This document shows, piece after piece, positions 1 to 11,084 of a stretch of DNA of 64,000 nucleotides (positions within the stretch are counted from its first letter, which is position 1; the number at the start of each line of letters is the position of its first letter). The stretch comes from Paraphaeosphaeria minitans (taxonomy: Eukaryota; Ascomycota; Dothideomycetes; Pleosporales; Didymosphaeriaceae). The position numbers were made by a program, and so were the translations under genes. Location: contig WJXW01000002.1 of NCBI GenBank assembly GCA_015832175.1, forward strand, positions 4,588,001-4,652,000. The letters are read 5' to 3'. The notes below the pieces were generated by a model, which saw only the letters and a program-made list of their open reading frames with translations, was not told where the DNA came from and did no database searches.

Positions 1-465
1 AAGCGAGTCATGGTGACGCTCCCCCCTCCTGGCATTCGATTTGCTCGCAGACATCCGGGCAGTCTGCCATTCAGCAGTGCAGCGACGATGCGTCGGCATC
101 GGTGAATATCGCAAAGTCGTTGGCGGCGTTCCGCTCGGGTCTTGCCTTGGCGCGATTGGATTGAACGCGCACACTTGGGTATCGTACCTACCCACCGCCC
201 CAACCTCACCAGATCCAGATCAAAAGAAGAAACCTCCTCCCCGCATACAGCTCTCCGTATAATCTGCCGTGAAGTAAGAAAGTGGTGACCACGCTGGACG
301 TTTTTCTCCTCCCGATTGCTTCGGGGTTGCCCGTCACCATGTTGAGATGGGAAGATGACCTGAATTGTCTCGTTCCCGCAGCAGTCTGCGCTATACAAGA
401 CCCCGTATATCGGGTATCGCCTCTATCCTATGCCCTTGAGCCTTGATTATTAATACACCTTTCAC
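1..465. other. Intergenic DNA downstream of the VIP1-like gene
   Basis: No supported gene. A 73-codon plus-strand frame (41-262) has no recognisable domain and no ATG start. The stretch holds the 3' flank of the minus-strand kinase gene that ends at 466. Confidence 0.6.
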
Positions 466-3400
466 CTATCGGTCACTCTTAATATACCCTGGAGGAGCCT
501 GCACATTGCCCAGCTTCTCCGACAGAAGGCCCGAGTTCTCCATGTCTTCATCCTTCTCTTTACCCTCCTTCTCCTGCTCCTTCACGACTCCAACGCCGCT
601 CCCACTACTATTCTCTTGCTCGCCGCTTTTGCTTTCACCAAACGCGTCTGGCACCTTCTCACTAAGATTGATGGCGACGAACGACTTCGGCAGCTTGACA
701 CTATTCGCATTGGATTAGCCAAACACACAACGCATGGGGTATATCGAGCAGACGTACGTATGGAACTTAGCCCTCAGCGTCTCAAGCACCTCCTTCCAGT
801 CGTGATGCGCTGTAAGACTACGACGCGGAGAGAATCCAATCATGTGCCGTGAGTCAAGTTGCCTACGCATTGTTAGCAATCTCCACTGCTTAGAGGGGAA
901 AACAGAACTTACACGTCGAGTGGCGCAAATGCGTGGCAGCCTGGCGATAGCGTGATGCGAATGCTGTAGTTGAACGTATTCGGCGAGTCATCGGTCGACG
1001 TGTTCTCCGATTCGTACAGCTCGAACCCGATCTGAGACAGATAGTCCAGCTCAGGAATAGCATTGCGCTCGATCTTCGTCTTGATACCGCCCTCCAAGAT
1101 GCAGTTCAGCAGCGTATAGATGTGGCTTTCCTTGGTGAAGTAAAAGAAGCACTTCGGCGTGTCCGACGCCTGCAGCTCCTCCAAATCTTCGACGATTTCT
1201 TTGAGCAAGGGCAGAGATGTGAGGAGCCCGATCTCGAGCTTTTCCTCGTTGTCGATGCCGTATTCCTGTGGGCCGATGTAGTCGAAGAGGACCTTGCAGA
1301 GGTGGTACATTTCGCGGAGCTTGACAAGCCGTATGTCTGTTTGAGCCTTTGATTCCTTGGATGTGTTACCGACGCCTGTGTAGAGCTTAAAGTACGACTC
1401 ATGTACGTAAGACGGTGGCGCGGGAGGTTGAGTACTCTTAATGGCAGCCTCGGACTTGCGACGGAAACCCATGCGGTGTGCGAGGTTGCCACGATCCGCA
1501 TGCTTCTCCGCAACATTCTCTTTCATTTCTGTCTTCGCCGACTCGGACGGCGCAGCGGCCGGTGGCCTGCTTCCGCTGTCCATCGACATCTTCGAGCTTT
1601 CGATGGTCTCTTCATCTAGGAACACGGAGTCAGGAGTGAAGACCCACTCCAAGAACTGTCGATTGTGAAGAGCATCGAACTTCATAGTATCGTAGAGCTC
1701 AGAGATCTTGCTAGGATCCACCTTGTCGGCGTCCTTGAACTCTTTGAAGAGCTTCTCCCAACGCTCTTTGAACAGTTCCGGTCCTTCATTGCAGCACCAT
1801 CGCGGCTGTATCTTGTTGAAATCGGCCCCAGGGGCAGAGCCAGGCGATGTCGCCTCTCCAGAGTTGGCTGCGACGGCATGCAGTGAGTGTACAGCCCCTG
1901 TTTCGAGCTTCTTGAAGTTGTGGTGCATGACCCGCTGGTGGAACTTCATCAACTCAACTACCTGTTGAGCCACAATGTAGGGCTCTGCAACGTCCTTTGG
2001 CCACGCAAACTGGGGTGGAGCCTTGTCTCCTGCGCGGAGTAGCGTCTTGAGCTTCTTTTTGACCTTGTCCATGACATCTTTTGCGGCGTTGGAGTCATCG
2101 AGGAGGTCCTTGCGAACGTGTATGTTCTCGGCTGGAAATTGATCGCGCTCGAGGAATGACGCGGCGAAGATTTGTGCACTTGTCGTAACGCGCCGTTCCG
2201 AAGAGCTGAAGATGTGGACGTCATCAAGAACATCTCTGTTCATCAGAAGCAGATCGTTTCGGAAGTTCGCGCCCATGTCTTGCGTCTGGTGGCGTGCCGA
2301 ATGTGTTGGCTCGCCGCCCCACTTGATGATCAGCTGCAGTTTGTCCAGAACGAGGTTGTTCTCGGCTGCCGATATTCTTGACAGTGTCAGCCCGGACATT
2401 GAATCGCTCCGCTTGGCAGCCAGGTCGACCATGTGTCCGTCGCTGGCGGTGGAACCTGCGCGTATGCGTTCCGGAGATTCGTCAGGCCGCTCACCAGGGA
2501 GCATCTCTTCCTTCCGCCGTTTGCGGAACATGGGTTTGATCTGCACTTTTGTTCCTGGCCAAGCTCCCTTCTTGTCAAGATACACTTGCAGCTCGCGAAG
2601 TTTCTTGGGGTCCTCTTCGCCTTCCTTCATGGCCAACTTCACAGCATCGCTCACACTCTGCAGTGCCGCCTCACCAATGAGAAGCACCTCCTCCTGGTGG
2701 CCTTTGAGCAGGTCGACAAAAGGTTTCGTGTGGAACGTATACTTGAACTTCTGCTTGGGCGTACGGTCTGCATGGCGAACCACCGAGACAACGCCCTTTA
2801 ATTTCCACTGCGCTTTCGATGCAGGAGGAGGTACGCTGACTTGTTCTTCCGAATTTGACTTTTCAATGTCCAAGCTGATCTCTTTCTCGCGCATGGAGGG
2901 TGGCAGCAAAAGATCAGTTTCCGATTTGAGCGCGGCTGGTGTGGTACTTGTCGTGGTTGCGACAGGTGGTGCGATCTCGGATTTGTCGAAACTTGGTGAA
3001 GCTGCAGTAGGAGGGGTACTTAGCGATAAATCAGGGGAATTTGGAACGGTACCGGAGCGGCCCACATGGGGAAGATGCGGATGGTGACCAGCCAATTTTG
3101 ACATACTAGGGGATTTGAATATTCCTTTCAGGGTACTCCTGTGTCCTCCAATACTCTTTCTCGAGGCGCCAGATGATAAGGGCGCATCCTGGGCCTCGGC
3201 AGCGGCGGCCTGAGTGTTGTTCTTGCGTTCCTTTCGCTGAATCTCTTCGAGGAAAAGCTCTTTCAGGATGTTGGAGGCTTTCTCGTAGTAGCTCTGATTG
3301 TCCTTGACGAAGCTCCAACCGTTAACATCGATGACATAGCTTCTATCTCCTGCTCGAAGCAAGTCAAAGCCGCACACCCTCTGGCCAAAGCCATTCGAGA

Positions 3401-5091
3401 TTCGTGCGGCCATGGCCGTCTCGGTCTCAGTCAAGTTGGTCACGTATCGCACTTCTTTGCCACTGGGATTCCGCTTAACAAGCCCATCGACGACGGGCGA
3501 TTTCCTAGTCTCGGCATGGCAGAATTTTGGGCCGACGGTGTAGGCCTTGACGTCTTCGGCGTTCTCAACTTGCAGGAATTGCTCGTAGATGTAACTGGTC
3601 GCGGGTTCGGTCATGGACCTGGGCATGTACAAGCTGTCGTCTTTTTCCGAGCTCTTGTTGTTCACTTTGCGGAAAAGCCTACGGCCGCCGCCTCCATCCT
3701 TGGAATGATAGTAGATGTGGATGTTGTGGTCTTCGCCACTGACGGGCTTTTCGACGAAGGGCTTGGTAAGCGTGACACCGTCCACGCATATGGTGTCGCC
3801 GTTGTCTAAAAGGTCGATCTTCTGTGGCGGCGCAACATCACCGCCAGTTCCTTCGGGACCCCCCAGGACCACGCCGGTTCTCTGCTCCAGTTGCTTGGCG
3901 AAGTCGGCACTCCCGAGTCGGGGACCACCGTCTCGACTGACTTCAACGCGGCGTGGGGTAGGCACCTTGAGCTGGTCGAGAATCATGAGACACAAGCGCC
4001 GATCCCACAGGACCTGCTGCATGGGCAGGTCGTTGACGCAGAAAGGCTTGCGCAGACGCGCATAGGCAATGGCCTTGTCGAGCGGGAAGCCGTCGGAGAA
4101 GAAGGATATCAAAAAGTCGCAAACGGGCCAATTCTCCACGTCCTCGTCTAGGATGATCTTGTCACCAAAGATCTTGACCTCGAAGTCCTCGACGAGCTTG
4201 CCAAAGATGTTGCGGGCGGGCTTGCTCCGCGCCTTGGACTCCAGGGCGCAGACGCCAATGATGCCCTTTGTCGGGCGGCGCTGCTCTCGGCCCATCTCTC
4301 TCCCGCCGGGGCTGCTGCTCGTGGCGGTGCTCCCGCTGATGCGTCGCTGTGCCTGCGTGCGGCTGCGGGCGCGGCGTTCCTGGTTCTGGGGCGCTGCGGT
4401 CGCTGTGGCAGTGGCAGTGGCGGTGGCAGTGGAATTTGGACCGGGCGGGGGGGATGAGTCGGCGGGGCTGTAGGACTGTATCGAGGCCGTCGACAAGCGA
4501 TTGCCTTGGGTGTTGGAGGCGGGCTGATCGGTGGAAAAGAGCAGCTGGGTGGGCGAGGCCTTTGGGTTGAGGCTGCCGCCGTTCTGGCTAGCCGTCACGA
4601 TGGACAGCGAGGAAGTTGCCGTCGTGGTGGCATTGTGGCCTGGGCAATTGGCGTGTTAGCCAGCGGGCAGGCTTTCGTAGCAGCAATTGTGGCACACGTC
4701 AACACGTACCGGTACCCTCGTCGCTGCCGCTATTTGAGGCGGGCCCGCTCATCCTGCGCGAGTTTGGAAATATGGCGGAGCCGATCGAGTACAGTGAGGA
4801 AAAAGAGAGACGATCGGGGCGAGAGTCCGAGAGGGTCAGGGTACGGGCAGGGTCGGACGTGGGCGTGAGGCTGTCTGAGTCGTCGATGGCGTCGCTGAGC
4901 GTCTCGAGCAGACTGACATCGGAGGCTTTGGAGGGACGGCGCGAGGAAAATTGCCTAGGCACGGCCTTGGACGCCGGTGGCGGCATGGAGATGGTGGCTC
5001 GAAGCGCACTTGCATCGCTGACGTTTTCGGAAGCGCGACCTTTGGTGGTGGCTCCCGTTGGGTTGCCGGTATCCGCGAGCAGAAGATGCAT
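466..5091 (-). CDS. VIP1: VIP1/Asp1-type diphosphoinositol pentakisphosphate kinase (PPIP5K), four exons
   Basis: Bifunctional inositol pyrophosphate enzyme: an ATP-grasp kinase that phosphorylates InsP6/InsP7 and a histidine-phosphatase-like half that removes the group. In fungi it acts in phosphate signalling and polar growth. I read four exons on the minus strand: 5091-4710, 4639-913, 862-758 and 700-466. The introns are 70, 50 and 57 bp (GTACGT, GTAAGT, GTACGT donors; CTAAC or CTAAT branch sites; CAG, TAG, TAG acceptors). Together they encode 1482 residues with no internal stop. Seen: kinase N-motif GVCALESKARSKP near 256-268, DVNGWSFVKDN near 565-575, the phosphatase signature RHADRTPK at 749-756, and a later SHIYTL histidine near 1300. 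The N-terminus is Ser/Pro/Ala-rich with a TA-repeat run. The start is the first in-frame ATG; the large exon alone has only a GTG. Exon ends are inferred from splice motifs and frame continuity. Confidence 0.93.
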
Positions 5092-5142
5092 GGCACCGTG
5101 TGTGCTCAAAGTGCCATGACGTGGGTTGTTGACAGCGTTGGG

Positions 5143-5275
5143 AGGTAGTCTAGGTACTGGGGACAATGTACGGTACTTGGACAGTGCAAGTATACCGTAG
5201 ACAGCGTAGGTACTGTAGATAGAGGCGGTGGGTACTGAGACAGAAAGACAGAGTAGGTACGGTAGGTAGGTACTG
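5143..5275. promoter_or_regulatory. Cluster of GGTAC/GGTAGGTAC motifs upstream of VIP1-like gene
   Basis: Repeated GGTAC, TAGGTAC and GGTAGGTAC words occur within about 130 bp, 50-180 bp upstream of the kinase ATG. Similar words recur in other intergenic stretches here (5855-5885, 9525-9535, 9665-9680, 10018-10042, 10135-10155, 10355-10365, 26396-26420, 30903-30912) and not in the coding exons I read. A regulatory role is only inferred from position. Confidence 0.35.
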
Positions 5276-5278
5276 CAG

Positions 5279-5322
5279 ACGGTGCAAGTCTACTGTGGAC
5301 GGTGCAAGTCTACTGTGGACGG
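5279..5322. repeat. Two tandem copies of a 20-bp unit
   Basis: The unit GGTGCAAGTCTACTGTGGAC is present twice head to tail. A diverged third piece precedes it near 5185-5205. It lies in the presumed 5' flank of the kinase gene. Confidence 0.75.
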
Positions 5323-5480
5323 AGTGACTCGCACCTGCCAGAAGAGTGAGTCGCAGAGTCGCACCTGCCAGAATAACGCGTCCGACTCGCACCTGCCGTC
5401 CTACACAATGCACCGGGCCAAAATGCACGTGTCCAAACAGTGTGAGGCTTGCGCCTTGCAGCTGCGAGGCCGCCCACGTC

Positions 5481-5541
5481 ACACCTACACCCACACCTAC
5501 ACCCAACACCTACACCTACACCCATACCTACACCCATACCT
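5481..5541. repeat. CACCTACAC/CCCATACCTA microsatellite-like array
   Basis: Imperfect 6-12 bp repeats of the type CACCTACACC and CCATACCTACA run for about 60 bp. They generate Pro/Thr/His-rich frames in all phases, which explains the spurious ORFs here. Confidence 0.8.
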
Positions 5542-6296
5542 CGTCCACCTACCATTGCTCCCTCACTGCCGTCGCCCTCACTGCTGTCATCAACAAGGCT
5601 ACCTCGGGACCAACCCATCCAGCGCTGTAGTTTGCGCCGCGAGCCTGCTCCTCCGTCTCGTCCTTTGTACGGTGACAGCCTTTGTTTGCCAGCGCTGACC
5701 GTCCTCCTACCTACCACCTGGTACAGTGTCTCTGCTCAGCCACATACCCACTCACTCTGCGCCGCAGAACAGCACACCCACACGTCAAGGAACCGGCATA
5801 ATTCTTCTACCTGCACGTCAAAGAACCGGCGTAGTTCTTGCGGGGCCAATACCGTAGATACCTAGGTATACCTGCCTACCTACATTGCTCCGCCAAGTCC
5901 CGCTTCCGGGAAGGTGCCTCCACAACATCCTAATTTTAGGCGGCTCCGGTCTTCACTCTACGGTACCCAGAGCGCATCTCTAAACAAACAGGCGCCACAG
6001 TCTTTTTGCACGGATGCTGACTTGCAATACTCCACGTGCTCACAACAACTCTTCGCTCCATCGAATTCTTCTGCAAAGTCATCTGGACATGGCGTGCATC
6101 CAGCCGTCTTTACCGTAGGTACAAATACCAAGCGCAACGCAGCCGCCAGCGACGTTGCAGAACATGTACGGCACAGCATCGTGCATTCAAGCACCGTTTC
6201 ATTCACGCGCCGTCCAGGCCGATTTTCAGTCTCACAAACAACCAATCCAATCCCGGTAGTGTTCCAAGTAGAAGAACATGGGTTGGTGCCAAGACT

Positions 6297-6352
6297 ATGT
6301 GGAGGCTGGGGTTTGCTCACTGATGTGGAGGCTGGGGTTTGCTCTCTGATGT
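6297..6352. repeat. Tandem duplication of a 28-bp unit
   Basis: The unit beginning ATGTGGAGGCTGGGGTTTGC occurs twice in tandem with one or two mismatches, in the 5' flank of the But2-like gene. Confidence 0.75.
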
Positions 6353-6648
6353 GGCGCCTCAGCGAAAACAAACAGCCCGTCTTACCTACGACTAGCTCGA
6401 TGCAGCAGTAACCCACAGCCCCATCTTCTTCCAAGATTGGGATTCTGCGTTTTACTTCTCCCACAGACTGCCACAACCACTACCCAGCGAGATGATGTGG
6501 CCCGGGCGCCCGATGTCTACAACTCAGCCTAACGCTTGTTTGTGGTTGCGGCTGTTGCGCAGCCGGTGATGCTAATTTGCAACAGGCACAGACGCCGCAC
6601 GGTTGGCATCCCGGGCTGGTTACAGCATGAGCATCGGGATGCTTTGCA

Positions 6649-6656
6649 TATATAAT
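6649..6656 (+). promoter_or_regulatory. TATA box of the But2-like gene
   Basis: TATATAAT lies 147 bp upstream of the ATG at 6803. A pyrimidine-rich tract (about 6691-6712) follows, as is common near fungal transcription starts. Assigned from position and sequence only. Confidence 0.55.
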
Positions 6657-6802
6657 CTACCGTGGCGTCCCTCAACTTGATCGTCGTCACACAGCTATCT
6701 CTTTTTTTTCTACAAGAGCAATACATCTCTCCTATCTAATACTAGTTCACCATCTTCAACCCCTGATCGAAATTACTTACGAACCACATCCTGATCACCA
6801 AA

Positions 6803-7558
6803 ATGTCCACCAAACTGTTCGCCTTCACATCCCTCCTCGCCCTCGCGGCATCCCGTCCTACACTTTCAGTGCGCCGCGCAGAGTCCTCCGAATGTTGGCA
6901 AACCAACCCCGGCACCGTCTTCTACAGCTGCTCCAACGGCTACCATGGCTGCTTCTACCAAGACCCCTGCAGCCTCTCGCCGCTCTCCTCTACCGACCCC
7001 ACCTCTATCACTCCTTCCCCGACAACCTCCTCGGATATCCCAGTCGAAATCCACGAGCTCACCAAACCCCGCTCCTTCAACATCTACGTCCTCAGCGAAG
7101 CCCAGCACAACGTCCAAGACCAGGTCGGCCATGTTGACCTCAACAAGCCTGAGGGCAGTGCGATCACGACTACGAATGCACTCGTCTTCGACGACGTCCC
7201 TGCCGGCGCGAAAAACTGCAATCTCAACTGGCGCAGCACGGTCTCCAACGACGAGAACAACTTCACCGTCAAGGGCGCCGGCCAAGCCTATACCCGCCAA
7301 CTGACCGGCTTCCCGGCCAAGTCTGAAATCGTGTCCTACGACGGACTGAAAAAATACCAGGACCCGAGCGCGCAATGGACCCTGAGTTTAGATTTCACCG
7401 GGTGGACGGAGCAGCCTACCAGCCACAGAGGGCCAGGCCTAGCATGCGGGAGCCAGGTTGCGGTGGAGATCAAGGGGAGCGATGAGGGAGAGGGAGAGAA
7501 TCGGGTGTTTATTACTTTGACGGAGACGAGTGGGTTTTATCTGACGTATGAGTTGTAG
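6803..7558 (+). CDS. Secreted But2-like protein with cysteine-rich N-terminus
   Basis: A 251-residue single-exon protein, start context CAAAATGTC. Residues 1-17 form a typical signal peptide, so it is probably secreted. A small cysteine module follows (Cys31, 43, 50, 56), with the PGTVFYSCSNGYHGC pattern found at the N-terminus of many fungal secreted proteins. Residues 57-80 are a Ser/Thr/Pro linker. Residues about 85-251 resemble the But2 C-terminal domain: a beta-rich segment with a FDDVPAGAKNC motif (Cys139) and a second Cys near 215. The reaction and partner are unknown. Codon use is strongly C-ending, unlike the AT-rich blocks. The family call rests on recalled pattern similarity. Alternative: a lineage-specific effector-like protein with no But2 relation. 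Confidence 0.75.
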   Translation: MSTKLFAFTSLLALAASRPTLSVRRAESSECWQTNPGTVFYSCSNGYHGCFYQDPCSLSPLSSTDPTSITPSPTTSSDIPVEIHELTKPRSFNIYVLSEAQHNVQDQVGHVDLNKPEGSAITTTNALVFDDVPAGAKNCNLNWRSTVSNDENNFTVKGAGQAYTRQLTGFPAKSEIVSYDGLKKYQDPSAQWTLSLDFTGWTEQPTSHRGPGLACGSQVAVEIKGSDEGEGENRVFITLTETSGFYLTYEL

Positions 7559-8912
7559 GCATGGATTTGGATCAAATTGGGGGTGGTTTGCATAGCGACG
7601 GCGTTTTTCGGGGAGTTTGGGTGGGATTTATTTGGGGAGAGGAGCTGGGATGGATTGGGGGTGTAGATGGGGCTTGCCGTAATTACTTAATAATGTTGGA
7701 AGATCGCATACTACTGATATTGCAAGTCGCATACTGATATTGCAAAGTCGTATACTAATATTGCAAAGTTGCATACTAATATCGTAAAGTTGTATACTAA
7801 TATTTTACAGGCGTATGCTGATAATCTAAAGACGCATACTAACATTCCAAAGTCCGCCTACTGCTTCAAAAATTCCAGCTACGTGAACGAGGTGGTAGCC
7901 TTACAGCGCGGCGGGGCGAGGGTGTCTCTCACCGACAGCCGTCCTATTCAGGAGCGAGTGAGGTGGCGAGATATCCGGCTGCTTTTGGATAAGACTTTGG
8001 ACTTTTTAGGAGAGATGGAATCTAGGAGAGATGGAATAGACGGCGTTTTAAGATGGAATTTTGGTGGATGTTATTATTGTTGTTGCTGGTGGTGTAGCGT
8101 TCACGGGCTTGAGGTAGGATGTCGGGGGTGGGAGAGAGTTACCCGTTGTAGGATCTAGGTTTTGAGCGAAATCAGGACTCTCGTGCAACGAGGTAATAGT
8201 TGGAAACTATGAGGACGAAGTATCAAGAGTATGCTGATGCTGTGACTCGTAGAGGCAACGTTATTGATAATGAGCACGGGCTTCTTCGGATTCTTCCCCT
8301 TGCTCATGGTGCTGGCAGCAGATTGATATCAGTTATTACTAAGGTGTGGTCCATAGGTGTAGATAGAATTAAATGAAGATGTAGCAAGCTAGTAAAGACT
8401 GGGCCATTACTGGGCACAATTTGAAAAGGAACGTTGCGAGGCCCGAGTATTCTGCAGCGGCTTAGCAGCTAGTTCGCCCACGTTTTTAGGTTTCCATACA
8501 GACACTTGATGCTCTCTAAACCAGGCGCCTGCAGGCGGATCTGTCGAATGTTTTGTCTGTATCCTGCCAATATCTCCACCCTGCGGTACTCTTGGTCTTT
8601 GCTCCGTCAGCTCCACTACAGAGTCTGCCAATGCTCCTACAGAGGCCATTATCTCTCTCGACGAGCCTGCAATACTCTATATCAATCCATATACACAAAA
8701 CTGATCAGCGTCACGAATATACCATACCAAAAGCACACCAGTGATAGAGAGGGGGTACTCCAACAAGTAATTTCTCCTCTGAAACTTGCAGAGATATCAT
8801 TTTACCATAACGTCGTTTTTATATTTAAAGAAACGGTGAAACCAGGGTATCGATAACTCTAAATGCCATGCATCATACCCGGACATAACAACGTTTCAAT
8901 GTTCGCCACCAC
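7559..8912. other. Intergenic region with a tandem repeat and no supported gene
   Basis: It holds the 3' flank of the But2-like gene, a degenerate 22-bp array (separate entry) and about 1 kb without recognisable coding. An 80-codon minus-strand frame with an ATG (8649-8407) and a 116-codon plus-strand frame (8506-8856) overlap each other. Neither has a domain I recognise, so neither is called. Confidence 0.55.
7705..7853. repeat. Degenerate tandem array of a ~22-bp unit
   Basis: About seven imperfect copies of GCATACTAATATTGCAAAGTC run head to tail. Later copies are increasingly diverged. The array lies about 150 bp downstream of the But2-like stop codon and is more AT-rich than its flanks. 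Confidence 0.8.
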
Positions 8913-9450
8913 CTACAATGCAATTGCAACAACTGCAATCATGACAGCTACCGCGCCATGGATGTAGACGCCCATTCCAAGTGGCCTCGCTGCGTCACCC
9001 TTGACCGCATCCTCCACGGTATCTTGGAGGAACTCCAGCCGCGCCTCGTCTTCCTTCTTGAGGTATTCCTGCAGATCGCTAGGCATAGCTGCATACCTGC
9101 GGAGGTGTTAGCGCGCTGACTCGCGAGATCAGCTCCATTCACGTCGCTCACCAACTTGGAGTTGCTGTGTATTGGATGTCGGAGCTCAGATCTGTGAGGG
9201 CGGCGGGGACGCCTTTGTGCGTCTTCTGGAAATCGACGAGCTGCGAGTAAGCAGAGCTCCACTCGGGTTGGGCGGTCACGGACGCCTGGTAGGCTGAGAT
9301 GGCTTGCAGTACGTCCTTTGTGACTTGGTCGTATTGGGCTTGGTCCGTGACGGTGAATAGGATCGATGTTTCTCCAATCGCAATGCCGGGCTCTGCCGCT
9401 GCCGCTGCGAGGGAGGCGAACGCCACAGGGAGAATGGAAGTGAACCTCAT
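8913..9450 (-). CDS. Small secreted, probably GPI-anchored protein, two exons
   Basis: Minus strand: exon 1 is 9450-9152, a 55-bp intron is 9151-9097 (GTGAGC donor, GCTAAC branch, CAG acceptor), and exon 2 is 9096-8913. The product is 160 residues. Residues 1-19 are a signal peptide (positive start, then an Ala-rich hydrophobic core). The middle is a cysteine-free, probably helical domain ending in an acidic/basic segment. The last ~19 residues are strongly hydrophobic and preceded by KGDAARP, the layout of a GPI-attachment signal. A C-terminal membrane anchor is the alternative. No family is recognised. Without the intron the frame stops after 100 residues, and splicing restores a coherent protein. 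A cell-surface or wall location is inferred. Confidence 0.78.
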
Positions 9451-10523
9451 GGCGAAACGGCTGGCAAATGCGCTTTACTAGTACGATGGAGATGGAATTT
9501 GTCGTTTTCAATCTCAAGGAGAGTAGGTAGGTATAGCTCGATTTGAAGACGGTCACATTTGTCGGGGCCTCACTGCCAATATACCTCTAGGTATCCCACT
9601 GGCAGAAGTTGGACATGCTCACAGCAGGCCCCCAAATTTCTAGGCATCTAAACCTTATGTGGCTGTACGGCGTAGGTACACAGGCGAGTCCACTCCAATT
9701 CCTGATCTCGGGTCCACTCTTCCTCGTATCGTGACAATGCCAAGGTCGCATCGTACGAAACCCCCAATTTCGACCTCGTTCGGATCTCTCCAAGGCCCGC
9801 GCACTGCCATAAATACGTCCAGTGCGGGCCTGCATGCTCACCGGTGATCTTGGCACCAATCATTCCTCATAATCCAGAACCTCACTCTCGGTGTGAGCCT
9901 GACGCCAAGGGCTACCAGCAAATGCCTAATACAAGAGCGCGGCCCGGTCTAAGCCTTGACCTTCTCCGTAGGTACTTGCATGGATTGTCAAACGACAGCT
10001 AGTTGGATGGAGGGCCAGGTAGGTAGGTACGGTAGGTAGTTGGGATGCAAACAGCCTCGGCGAGCCTGGTAGGGCTGATGCAAACTACCGTACAGCCCCA
10101 CGTTGGACGCCTGTTGTCTTGTTCCAAAGTCGGTTAGGTACGGTAGGTACCCAGGTATTACAGCCTCCTAGAACTTGGCATGATCGTGTGCCAGGTACGC
10201 CAGCCATCAAGACGCGATCTGCAGAAAACTGAGCGCAGAGCATGTGGATGTGCTGAACGGAGCCTCCAGCCACTCAGTGCAAATGTGGTTTGGGATCATC
10301 GAAGCATGTTTCGCCGCACGTTCAAGAACGCTTCTTTCCAGCCCATAGGTATTCGTAGGTACGGTAATAAAGATCGAGTTGCGCGGTGGTTTTTCTTGAT
10401 ACGTGGCAACCCATATAGTTCATCCTTCTGTAAGGCGTAGCACAATCGAATTTACCCGTTTTAGTACCTGATCGTACCCATTTTAGTAAATACGCAAAAT
10501 AAAACTGTTCTTTAGAATAAAAT
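9451..10523. other. Intergenic region leading into the AT-rich block
   Basis: No supported gene; frames of 60-90 codons lack domains. Repeated GGTAGGTAC-like words occur at 9525, 9669, 10018-10042, 10135-10155 and 10355. GC falls sharply after about 10,445. The last five bases (10519-10523, AAAAT) are the left target duplication of the chromovirus that follows. Confidence 0.6.
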
Positions 10524-10979
10524 TGTTAAATCCAAGAGGGTATCTAGTCCTAAAGGGTTAAGGTTAGTTCTTAGGCAGGAGTACTTACAGAAGGTAGAAG
10601 GTCTTGTTAATATAATAGTATCTTACAAAGTATAATAAGTTAACAATTTAGTCTATTAGAATCTAAATAATAGATTAATAAATAGATTAAATATAAGTAT
10701 AAGAAGCTTATTCTCGCGTTCCTATATACTAAGTAGTCCTACACATCCTAGAATCCTATATATCCTAGAGTCCTATATGTCCTAGAGTCCTATACGTCCT
10801 AGAGTCCTGTGCGGGCAAGTCCTACGCGTCCTAGAGTTCCTATATAGGTAAGGCCTATGTAGTCTTTAGGACCCTTAAGACCTATAACTTATTATCTAAC
10901 TACTTAGTTAGCTAACTCTAGTAGACTAGTAGTCTAATAAGTTTACGCCCTACTACTTATATATAGCTAGATTCTAATA
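10524..10979 (-). repeat. 3' LTR of A1a
   Basis: A 456-bp terminal repeat, strongly AT-shifted. In plus orientation it reads shared family portion first, then a 15-17 bp CCTAGAGTCCTATA-type repeat array, then the end CTAATA where the 5' LTR keeps CTAACA. Confidence 0.92.
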
Positions 10980-11084
10980 TTATCCTTCCCTTCTAAGCTT
11001 AATATCCTTATAAGTTAACTACCTATAAAGTTATTATCTTATTCTATTTAATATTGCTATAGTTAAGCTAATTATCTTAAGAAA

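Larger units (their letters stand above)
5092..6648. other. Divergent intergenic region between VIP1-like and But2-like genes
   Basis: About 1.7 kb separates two divergently transcribed genes. It contains several short direct repeats (listed separately) and many copies of a GGTAC/GGTAGGTAC-like motif, densest at 5143-5275 just upstream of the kinase start. Several frames of 90-170 codons occur, but none has a convincing ATG start, domain or splice pattern. No gene is called. Confidence 0.6.

Noticed and set aside
41..262. 73-codon plus-strand frame at the window start
   Set aside because: No ATG start, no recognisable domain, no splice continuation seen.
5279..5541. CRISPR-like spaced repeats
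   Set aside because: Units are contiguous short tandem repeats without unique spacers, in a fungal context.
5958..6476. 172-codon minus-strand frame upstream of the But2-like gene
   Set aside because: No ATG near its start (it opens with TTG), no domain, and it crosses a tandem duplication.
8407..8649. 80-codon minus-strand frame with an ATG
   Set aside because: Possible small gene, but no signal, domain, intron or codon bias supports it, and it overlaps another unsupported frame on the plus strand.
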